From contig NZ_JNZO01000022.1 in assembly GCF_000717595.1 (NCBI RefSeq), positions 124,001 to 188,000 of the forward strand: a DNA stretch of 64,000 bases, read 5' to 3'. Both the position numbers and the translations under genes were made by a program. The notes beneath the pieces were generated by a model. The model saw only the letters and a program-made list of their open reading frames with translations, was not told the origin of the DNA and did no database searches. Source of the DNA: Streptomyces flavochromogenes (GTDB lineage: Bacteria; Actinomycetota; Actinomycetes; Streptomycetales; Streptomycetaceae). Shown piece by piece: positions 57,982 to 64,000 of the stretch. Each line of letters opens with the position of its first letter. The stretch's first letter is position 1.

Positions 57982-59220
57982 ATGACGGAACTGCCCCGCA
58001 TCATCAGCGTCGACGACCACGTGATCGAGCCCGCCCACCTCTTCGAGACCTGGCTCCCGAAGAAGTACCGCGACCGCGGCCCCCAGCCCCTCACGGCCGG
58101 CATCGGGGAGCTCGCCTACGTCGCCGGCAAGTACCAGATCACGATGGACCCGGACGGCCCGCCGACCGACTGGTGGATCTACGAGGACCTCACGTTCCCG
58201 TACAAGCGCAACATCGCCGCCGTCGGCTTCGACCGCGACGACATGACCCTGGAGGGCATCACCCGCGCCGAGATGCGGCGCGGCTGCTGGGACCCCAAGG
58301 CACGCCTCGCCGACATGGACCTCAACCACGTCGAGGCCTCCCTCTGCTTCCCCACCTTCCCCCGCTTCTGCGGCCAGACCTTCGCGGAGGCCCACGACAA
58401 GGAGGTCGCCCTCGCCTGCGTGCGCGCCTACAACGACTGGATGGTCGAGGAGTGGTGCGGCGACAGCGGCGGCCGGCTCATCCCGCTCTGCATCATCCCG
58501 CTCTGGGACATCGACCTCGCCGTCGCCGAGATCCGGCGCAACGCCGCCCGCGGCGTCAAGGCCGTCACCTTCTCCGAGATCCCCACCCACCTCGGCCTGC
58601 CGTCGATCCACTCCGGCTACTGGGACCCCTTCTTCGCCGTCTGCCAGGAGACGGGCACGGTGGTCAACATGCACATCGGCTCCAGCAGCCAGATGCCCGC
58701 CGCCTCGCCCGACGCCCCGCCCGCCGTCCAGGCCTCGCTCAGCTTCAACAACGCGATGGCCTCGATGATGGACTTCCTCTTCAGCGGGGTCCTCGTGAAG
58801 TTCCCCCGGCTCAAGCTCGCCTACAGCGAGGGCCAGATGGGGTGGATCCCGTACGCCCTGGAGCGCGCCGACGACGTGTGGGAGGAGCACCGCGCCTGGG
58901 GCGGCGTCCGCGACCTCGTCCCCGAGCCGCCGTCCACGTACTACTACCGGCAGATCTTCTGCTGCTTCTTCCGCGACAAGCACGGGATCGCCTCCCTGGA
59001 CGTGGTGGGGAGGGACAACGCCACCTTCGAGACCGACTACCCGCACGTCGACTCGACCTTCCCGCACACCAAGGAGGTCGCCCTCGACCACGTCCAGGGC
59101 CTCGACGACGAGACGGTCTACAAGCTCATGCGGGGCAACGCCATCCGCATGCTCGACCTCGACCTCGACCGGGACGTCGACTTCGGGCGGGGCGCCGACG
59201 TCGGGCGGGGCACCGCCTGA
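57982..59220 (+). CDS. Amidohydrolase (PF04909-type) family protein
   Basis: 412 aa; GGAGGGG precedes ATG 57982. TIM-barrel metal hydrolase features: N-terminal IISVDDHVIEPAHLFETWLP (Asp-x-His), VVNMHIGSSSQMP, KLAYSEGQMGWIPYALERADDVW, and the C-terminal metal Asp region FETDYPHVDSTFPHTKE. Related proteins decarboxylate or hydrolyse aromatic or keto acids (ACMSD family) and occur in actinobacterial acyl-CoA clusters. Overlaps the next dehydrogenase gene by 1 bp. Reaction unknown. Confidence 0.88.
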   Translation: MTELPRIISVDDHVIEPAHLFETWLPKKYRDRGPQPLTAGIGELAYVAGKYQITMDPDGPPTDWWIYEDLTFPYKRNIAAVGFDRDDMTLEGITRAEMRRGCWDPKARLADMDLNHVEASLCFPTFPRFCGQTFAEAHDKEVALACVRAYNDWMVEEWCGDSGGRLIPLCIIPLWDIDLAVAEIRRNAARGVKAVTFSEIPTHLGLPSIHSGYWDPFFAVCQETGTVVNMHIGSSSQMPAASPDAPPAVQASLSFNNAMASMMDFLFSGVLVKFPRLKLAYSEGQMGWIPYALERADDVWEEHRAWGGVRDLVPEPPSTYYYRQIFCCFFRDKHGIASLDVVGRDNATFETDYPHVDSTFPHTKEVALDHVQGLDDETVYKLMRGNAIRMLDLDLDRDVDFGRGADVGRGTA

Positions 59221-60356
59221 TGGACCTCTCCTGCACCGACGAGGAGGAGGAGTTCCGCGCCCGGCTCCGGGAATGGCTCACCGCCGCCCTGCCCGGACTC
59301 CCGCCGAGACCCGACCCGATGGACTGGCCGGCCCGCCGGGCGTACGACTGCGGCTGGCAGCGCCGGCTCCACGACGCCGGATACGCCGACGTGCACTGGG
59401 ACGCCTCCCCGACCCAGCGGCTGATCTTCCTGGAGGAGACCGAACTCGCCGGGGCGCCCTATGTCGGCGCCAACTTCGTCGGCCTCCTCCACGCGGGCCC
59501 GACGATCGCCGCCGAGGGGACGGCCGAACAGCGCGCCCGCTGGCTGCCGCCGGTCCTGCGCGGCGACGACGTCTGGTGCCAGGGCTTCAGCGAGCCCGGC
59601 GCCGGCTCCGACCTCGCCTCGCTCCGTACCCGGGCGGTACGGGACGGGGACGCGTACGTCGTCACCGGCCAGAAGATCTGGACCTCGCACGCCGAGGTCG
59701 CCGACTGGTGCGAGCTGTTGGTGCGGACGGACCCCGAGGCGCCCTCCAGACACCGGGGCATCACCTGGCTCGCGATGCCCATGGACGCCCCCGGCATCAC
59801 CGTGCGGCCGCTGCGGACGCTCGCCGGTTCCACCGAGTTCGCCGAGGTCTTCCTCGACGAGGTGCGGGTGCCCGTCGAGAACCGGGTCGGCGAGGAGAAC
59901 GACGGCTGGCGGGTCACCATGGTCACCCTCTCCTTCGAACGCGGCACCGCGTTCGTCGGCGAGGTCGTCGCCTGCCGCCGCCTCCTCGGCGAACTCGCCC
60001 GTGCCGCACGGAAGAACGGCACCTGGGACGACGCCGTCCTGCGCCGCCGCCTCGGCAGGCTCTCCGCCGAGTTCCAGGCCCTGTGGCGGATCGTCCAGGC
60101 CAACGTCAGCGAGGCCCAGGCGACCGGCGGGGTGCCCGGCGCGGGCGGCTCCGTCTTCAAACTGCACTACTCGCACGCCCGCCAGGAGCTGTACGAGGCC
60201 GCCGCCGCCGTCCTCGGCCCCGACTCGCTCGACCTCGGCCGCGACTGGACCCTCGACCGGCTGTCCTCCCTCTCGTACACGATCGCGGCCGGCACCTCCC
60301 AGATCCAGCGCAACATCGTCGCCGAGCGCATCCTCGGCCTGCCGAAGGGCCGGTGA
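59220..60356 (+). CDS. Acyl-CoA dehydrogenase, full-length subunit
   Basis: 378 aa, ATG overlapping the previous stop. Domains: N-terminal helices, FAD/acyl region WCQGFSEPGAGSDLASLRTRAV, VTGQKIWTSHAEVADWCELLVRTDP, then the C-terminal helical bundle ending YTIAAGTSQIQRNIVAERILGLPKGR. The arrangement with a second, shorter acyl-CoA dehydrogenase 8 bp downstream resembles FadE pairs that form alpha2beta2 heterotetramers acting on bulky CoA esters. Which subunit carries the catalytic Glu is not resolved here. Confidence 0.88.
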   Translation: MDLSCTDEEEEFRARLREWLTAALPGLPPRPDPMDWPARRAYDCGWQRRLHDAGYADVHWDASPTQRLIFLEETELAGAPYVGANFVGLLHAGPTIAAEGTAEQRARWLPPVLRGDDVWCQGFSEPGAGSDLASLRTRAVRDGDAYVVTGQKIWTSHAEVADWCELLVRTDPEAPSRHRGITWLAMPMDAPGITVRPLRTLAGSTEFAEVFLDEVRVPVENRVGEENDGWRVTMVTLSFERGTAFVGEVVACRRLLGELARAARKNGTWDDAVLRRRLGRLSAEFQALWRIVQANVSEAQATGGVPGAGGSVFKLHYSHARQELYEAAAAVLGPDSLDLGRDWTLDRLSSLSYTIAAGTSQIQRNIVAERILGLPKGR

Positions 60357-60364
60357 CTCCCGCC

Positions 60365-61249
60365 ATGGACTTCCGACTCACCGAGGACCAGCGGGCCCTG
60401 CGGGGCGGTGTACGGGACCTCCTGGAAGGCCGCTTCGGCCGGGAGGCACTGCGGGCGGCGGTCGACTCCGGCGGGGCGCTGGACCGCGACCTGTGGCGGG
60501 AACTCGGCGCGGCCGGGTTCTTCGCGCTGCGGCTGCCGGAGGAGGAGGGCGGCGTGGGTCTGGGCCTTCCGGAGGCGGTCCTCGTGTTCGAGGAGGCGGG
60601 GCGTGTGCTGCTGCCCGGGCCCCTCGTCGCCACGCACATGGCGGCGGGGTCCGTGCCGGGGGCGGCGGAAGGGGCCGTCGTCGTCACCGCCGTGGACGAA
60701 GGGCTGGTCCCCTGGCTGGAGCAGGCGGATGTGGTGCTGGGGGACACCACCGGGGCCGTACCGATGCGGTCGGTGGATCCGCTCACCCCGCTCCACCGGG
60801 TGCCCGTGCCCGTGTCCGTGCCCGCTCCCGGCGAGGGGGAGGCGCGTCTCCAGGCCGCCCTGCTCACGGCCGCCGAGCAGGTGGGAAGTGCCGGTCGGAC
60901 CACCGAGACGGCCGTCTCCTACGCTCGTGAGCGGGAGCAGTTCGGGCAGGTCATCGGCGGGTTCCAGGCCGTCAAGCACCTCTGCGCCGGGATGCTCGTC
61001 CGGACCGAGCTCGCCCGCGCCGCCGTCCGCGCCGCCTCCCTCACCGTCGACCCCGTCGAGATCGCCGGCGCCAAGCTCCTCGCCGACGAGGCCGCGACCG
61101 CCAACGCCCGCGACTGCCTCCAGGTCCACGGCGGCATGGGATTCACCTGGGAGGCCGACGTCCACCTGCATCTCAAGCGCGCCTGGGTGCGGGCCGGGCT
61201 GCGCCTGCCGGCCGCGCGCGCCGAGGAGGCGGTGGCAGCCGGACTGTGA
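60365..61249 (+). CDS. Acyl-CoA dehydrogenase, short subunit
   Basis: 294 aa, about 80-90 residues shorter than normal. The N-terminal domain (MDFRLTEDQRALRGGVRDLLEG...AAGFFALRLPEEEGGVGLGLPEAVLVFEEAGRVLLPGPL) and C-terminal domain (TAVSYAREREQFGQVIGGFQAVKHLCAGMLV ... VHGGMGFTWEADVHLHLKRAW) are good. The middle beta domain is reduced to ~60 residues without the FAD-contact SEPxAGSD motif. It probably works only with the full-length partner encoded just upstream. Confidence 0.85.
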   Translation: MDFRLTEDQRALRGGVRDLLEGRFGREALRAAVDSGGALDRDLWRELGAAGFFALRLPEEEGGVGLGLPEAVLVFEEAGRVLLPGPLVATHMAAGSVPGAAEGAVVVTAVDEGLVPWLEQADVVLGDTTGAVPMRSVDPLTPLHRVPVPVSVPAPGEGEARLQAALLTAAEQVGSAGRTTETAVSYAREREQFGQVIGGFQAVKHLCAGMLVRTELARAAVRAASLTVDPVEIAGAKLLADEAATANARDCLQVHGGMGFTWEADVHLHLKRAWVRAGLRLPAARAEEAVAAGL

Positions 61250-61661
61250 CTCCCGGCATCGCTCTCCGCGCGCGCCGGGTCACGGAATGTTGATATCTGG
61301 TTGTGTCCTTCGGCGGGGCCGTCACGGCCCGGAGTCGGCCTCCGCCTCCGGTACGCTCCGTGGGATGCGAGTGCTCGTTGGCCCGGATCGTCCCGGTGTC
61401 GCCCCTGAGGTGACTCCGGACCCGGGAATGCGCGCCGCTCGCGCCCCGAGGAGGCGCTCCGCGCGCTCCTGTTCGACTCCCCGCAGCGTGCGTCGCACAG
61501 TATGGACTACGCGTACTCCTTCGCGCTGGAATATGCCCGAAGCGCTTGTTGCGGTGACTGTACGTCAACCATGCTGTCTCACAAGGGAATCACGTTCCGT
61601 AAGGGCGTCGATGGCTGTGAGGCGCGAGGCGATGTGTCCGCCGGTTCGGATGGTGTGAGCG
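61250..61661. other. Gap between the acyl-CoA dehydrogenase genes and the RsbW-like gene
   Basis: 412 bp with no well-supported gene. A frame from 61505 (MDYAYSFALEYARSACCGDC...) is open to 61768 and overlaps the RsbW-like gene in another frame; codon use is not convincing. The sequence from 61500 to 61620 is relatively A/T-rich (e.g. AATATG, ATCACGTTCC) and probably contains the promoter of the downstream gene. No clear -35/-10 pair or terminator was assigned. Confidence 0.45.
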
Positions 61662-62180
61662 GTGCAGGTGCTTCAGGTTCAGTTGGAGGTCGGGCCGGAC
61701 CCGGCGGAGGTGGGGCGAGCCCGGAGGTGGGCCCGGTCGCGGCTCGCCGGCTCGGGCATAGGCGATGACGAGCCGCTGGCCGAGACGCTGGTGCTCCTCA
61801 TCTCCGAGCTCGTGACCAACGCCGTGGTGCACACCGGCTGTCCGGCCGTGCTGCGGATGCTGTTCGCGGCGGAGGGCGGGGTGCGGGTCGAGGTGGCGGA
61901 CGCGAGCGACCGCCCGCCGCGGCCCCGGCACGCGGAGGGCGACGACACCAATGGGCGTGGCCTGGAGCTGGTCGACGGCCTCGCGGACCGGTGGGGCTGG
62001 CAGCCCGAGGGTGCCGGCAAGAGTATCTGGTGCGAGGTGGACCCGGCTCCGGCCGCGCCTTCGCCGGGTCTGGGGCACGGCTCGGGACATGGTTCGGGGC
62101 ACGGCTCGGGACACGTCCCCGGCGTCGGCCCCGGTGCGGGGCCGGGGGCGTCGATGACGCCCGGCCGGGTGCACTGCTGA
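61662..62180 (+). CDS. RsbW-like ATP-binding (anti-sigma kinase-type) protein
   Basis: 172 aa from GTG 61662. GHKL-type HATPase: N-box LVLLISELVTNAVVHTG, G1 VRVEVADASDRPPRPR, and G2-like DDTNGRGLELVDGLADRWGWQPEGAGKSIWCEV. This is the compact SpoIIAB/RsbW family that binds sigma factors or phosphorylates STAS proteins; a STAS partner is encoded at 55934. The C-terminal ~40 residues are Gly/His/Pro-rich with a GHGSGHGSGHGSGH tract, possibly metal-binding. The gene interrupts the acyl-CoA module. Confidence 0.82.
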   Translation: MQVLQVQLEVGPDPAEVGRARRWARSRLAGSGIGDDEPLAETLVLLISELVTNAVVHTGCPAVLRMLFAAEGGVRVEVADASDRPPRPRHAEGDDTNGRGLELVDGLADRWGWQPEGAGKSIWCEVDPAPAAPSPGLGHGSGHGSGHGSGHVPGVGPGAGPGASMTPGRVHC

Positions 62181-62250
62181 CGGTTCGCGGCCGGGTGGCG
62201 GGTGACGGCGGCCGAGCCGTGCGCGCCGCCACCCGTCGATGTACCGGTGC

Positions 62251-63177
62251 TCAGAGGATGGCGACCGGTGCCACCGGTGTGCCCGTACCGCCCACGAAGG
62301 GCTCGGGCATCGCGGAGAGCAGGAAGGCGTAGCGCCGCTCTTGTGCACAGGCTGTGGACAGAGCTTCCAGATTCCAGTTCTGCCCCTGGAGCATGCCCAT
62401 CTCGACCAGGTCGAGGGCGTGCACGGGCAGCCACAGGTCCTCGATCTCGGGCGGGAAGATCTCGAAGGTGAGGGTGTCGTCGGCGACGGCCGCGACGTCC
62501 CGGGCGTGGAACCACTCCGGCGTGCGGATCGAGAGTCCGGGCGACGGAAAAGCGTATCCGTGCCGGTCGCCGGCCAGGTACGACTGCATCTGACCCGTCC
62601 GTACGAGCACGATGTCGCCGGACCGTACGGTCACCCCGGCGAAGTCGGCGGCCTCGTCCAGGTCCTCGGGTGTGACGGCGTGGTCGCCCGGCAGTCGGTC
62701 GAGGCCCTTGGCGGCGGCCACGTCGAGCAGGACCCCGCGGCTCACGAGGTGGCGGGCCGTGTGGATGCCGCTGAACTCGGAGCGGCCGTGCGGGGTGATG
62801 GTGCCGGCAGGGCGGCCGTTGTAGATGTGGCCGGAGTGGGAGACATGGGTCAGGGCGTCCCAGTGGGTGCCGGCCTGGAGGCCGAGGGTCACGGCGTCGT
62901 CGCTGGTGGCGACCGTGCCGGGGCCGAAGAGCTCCTGGTTGATCTGGACCATGACGTGGAGCGGATTGACCCGGCCGGGGATCATGCCGGTCTGGACGCC
63001 GTCCTGCTTGAGGTCGACGGCGAGGGGGACGCGGTGGCCGGTGCGGACGGTGGCGACGGCCTCCCGTACGACCTCGTCGGTGACGAGGTTGAGGGTGCCG
63101 ATCTCGTCGTCCTGGCCCCAACGGCCCCAGTTGTTGACGCGCTTGGCGATCTCGTGGAATGCGGCGGGCAGAGACAT
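62251..63177 (-). CDS. Cyclase-family metal-dependent hydrolase (kynurenine formamidase fold)
   Basis: 308 aa. The metal signature HxGTHxDxxxH appears as GLQAGTHWDALTHVSHSG. RGVLLDVAAAKG and SGDIVLVRTGQM are further family blocks, and a C-terminal EIFPPEIEDLWLPVHALDLVEMGM is present. Family members hydrolyse amide or lactone bonds of aromatic and alicyclic compounds. Divergent from the SDR gene across a region with two copies of the 17-bp palindrome, so it belongs to the same regulon. Confidence 0.88.
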   Translation of the reverse strand: MSLPAAFHEIAKRVNNWGRWGQDDEIGTLNLVTDEVVREAVATVRTGHRVPLAVDLKQDGVQTGMIPGRVNPLHVMVQINQELFGPGTVATSDDAVTLGLQAGTHWDALTHVSHSGHIYNGRPAGTITPHGRSEFSGIHTARHLVSRGVLLDVAAAKGLDRLPGDHAVTPEDLDEAADFAGVTVRSGDIVLVRTGQMQSYLAGDRHGYAFPSPGLSIRTPEWFHARDVAAVADDTLTFEIFPPEIEDLWLPVHALDLVEMGMLQGQNWNLEALSTACAQERRYAFLLSAMPEPFVGGTGTPVAPVAIL

Positions 63178-63206
63178 CGGGGCCTCCGGGGTCTTGTTTT
63201 CCGATA

Positions 63207-63257
63207 TCTGACGGACCGTAGAATCCTGACGACGAATGAATCTAACGGACCGTCAGA
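63207..63257. promoter_or_regulatory. Two copies of the 17-bp palindrome (cyclase / SDR)
   Basis: TCTGACGGACCGTAGAA (63207-63223, 14/17) and TCTAACGGACCGTCAGA (63241-63257, 16/17) follow the same consensus as the pair at 57865-57967. One copy lies near each divergent gene start (63177 and 63278). Binding by a TetR-type repressor is inferred. Confidence 0.75.
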
Positions 63258-63277
63258 AACTGCGGGAGGGGCCGGGC

Positions 63278-64000
63278 GTGGGGAACTTCTTGGCTGGCAA
63301 GGTCGTCGCCGTGACGGGCGCGGGACGGGGCATCGGCCGCGCCGTGGCCCTCGTGTGCGCGGCGGAGGGCGCGAAGGTCGTCGTCAACGACTACGGGGTG
63401 TCGATCGAGGGCGGTGAGCCGACCTCGGAGATCGCGCTGTCGGTGGTGAAGGAGATCGAGGCGGGGGGTGGCACGGCGGTCGCGGTCGCCGACGACATCT
63501 CGACGATGGCGGGCGGACAGCGGGTCGTCGACGTCGCCCTCGCCGAGTACGGGCGCCTGGACGGGGTCGTGTGCGTGGCGGGCATCCTGCGCGAGCGGAT
63601 GCTCTTCAACATGTCCGAGGAGGAGTGGGACCCGGTCGTCGCGACGCATCTCAAGGGCACGTTCACGGTCTTCCGGGCGGCCTCGGCGATCATGCGGCGC
63701 CAGGGGACCGGGACCCTCATCGGCTTCACGAGCGGCAACCACCAGGGCTCGGTGGCCCAGGCCAACTACGCGGCCGCGAAGGGCGGGATCATCTCCCTCG
63801 TGCGGTCGGCGGCGCTCGGCCTCCACAAGTACGGGGTGACGGCGAACGCGGTGGCGCCGGTGGCGCGGACCCGGATGTCGGCGAACGTCCCGATGGAGCT
63901 GAAGGAGATCGGGGAGCCGGAGGACGTGGCCGCCCTCGTCGTCTACCTGCTCTCCGAGCGGGCCCGCGCGGAGAGGATCACCGGCCAGGTCTACACGATC
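63278..64000 (+). CDS. Short-chain dehydrogenase/reductase, 3' truncated by window edge
   Basis: 241 codons visible from GTG 63278 (GGGAGG 8 nt upstream); no stop before the window ends. NAD(P) motif GAGRGIGRA, NDYGVSIEGGEPTSEIA (as in HSD17B4-type 3-hydroxyacyl-CoA dehydrogenases), catalytic Ser in IGFTSGNHQG, and Tyr-x3-Lys in NYAAAKGG, then APVARTRMS. It probably oxidises a hydroxyacyl-CoA in the second acyl-CoA module. Divergent from the cyclase gene. Confidence 0.9.
   Translation, partial: MGNFLAGKVVAVTGAGRGIGRAVALVCAAEGAKVVVNDYGVSIEGGEPTSEIALSVVKEIEAGGGTAVAVADDISTMAGGQRVVDVALAEYGRLDGVVCVAGILRERMLFNMSEEEWDPVVATHLKGTFTVFRAASAIMRRQGTGTLIGFTSGNHQGSVAQANYAAAKGGIISLVRSAALGLHKYGVTANAVAPVARTRMSANVPMELKEIGEPEDVAALVVYLLSERARAERITGQVYTI

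Noticed and set aside
61502..61768. Open frame starting MDYAYSFALEYARSACCGDC as an extra small gene
   Set aside because: No ribosome-binding site or known family; it overlaps the RsbW-like gene in another frame and its second half is Gly/Ser/Val-rich shadow sequence.

Overview
The window looks like a core-region segment of a Streptomyces chromosome. It is very GC-rich with G/C-biased third codon positions, many GTG starts, tight ATGA/GTGA overlaps and long hairpin terminators without U-tracts. Typical Streptomyces genes are present: a Spo0M protein, a DmdR1-type iron regulator, an NsdA-like HTH/TPR regulator, a small SGM_5486-type membrane peptide and a putative leader peptide. From memory, the order serC ... 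4-coumarate-CoA ligase ... citrate synthase ... SIS protein ... dmdR1 resembles the SCO4366-SCO4394 part of S. coelicolor. I see no rRNA, tRNA, CRISPR, prophage or insertion sequence.

Layout. 1-12.95 kb: housekeeping and small stress genes, including the end of a 2'-5' RNA ligase-like gene, aldo/keto reductase, MarR with a divergent AhpD-like protein, two hydrolases, a secreted propeller protein, a cupin, serC with a divergent YdiJ-like FAD/Fe-S dehydrogenase, and LysR with a divergent EamA exporter. 13.0-25.3 kb: two acyl-CoA operons sharing an upstream motif. The first encodes a TIGR03084 protein, AtuA-like protein, acyl-CoA carboxylase beta and biotinylated alpha subunits, and an acyl-CoA dehydrogenase. 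The second encodes a 4CL-type ligase, enoyl-CoA hydratase and TetR regulator. Together they look like a branched acid or acyclic terpenoid degradation module. 25.3-35.2 kb: secreted metallopeptidase, leader peptide and IPNS-like oxygenase, citrate synthase, pdxH, PAS-GAF sensor, a decayed PEP-mutase-family gene, SIS protein, dmdR1 with an antisense ORF, and an alpha/beta hydrolase behind an SOS-box-like site. 35.3-44.2 kb: secreted I36/FG-GAP protein, SUFU protein, a cysteine-less AhpD relative, methyltransferases, a MarR/enolase pair separated by four 13-bp repeats, imine reductase/HxlR, and a third AhpD-like protein. 44.3-53.8 kb: ABC exporter, Prim-Pol protein, NsdA-like regulator, proline-rich membrane protein, substrate-binding lipoprotein, purU. 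53.9-56.4 kb: ECF sigma factor, anti-sigma factor fused to an MDMPI-like domain, and a STAS anti-anti-sigma factor. 56.3-64.0 kb: a second acyl-CoA module (acyl-CoA ligase, amidohydrolase, two acyl-CoA dehydrogenases, cyclase, SDR) marked by four copies of a 17-bp palindrome, interrupted by an RsbW-like ATPase gene.

The best candidates for undescribed biology are: the 17-bp palindrome regulon at 57.9-63.3 kb; the Atu-like carboxylase module with its shared operator; the interspersed repeat captured in frame inside the biotin carboxylase gene; the 13-bp repeat array between marR and the enolase gene; and the sigma/anti-sigma-MDMPI pair. All functions are read from sequence motifs and remembered family knowledge; no database search was run.
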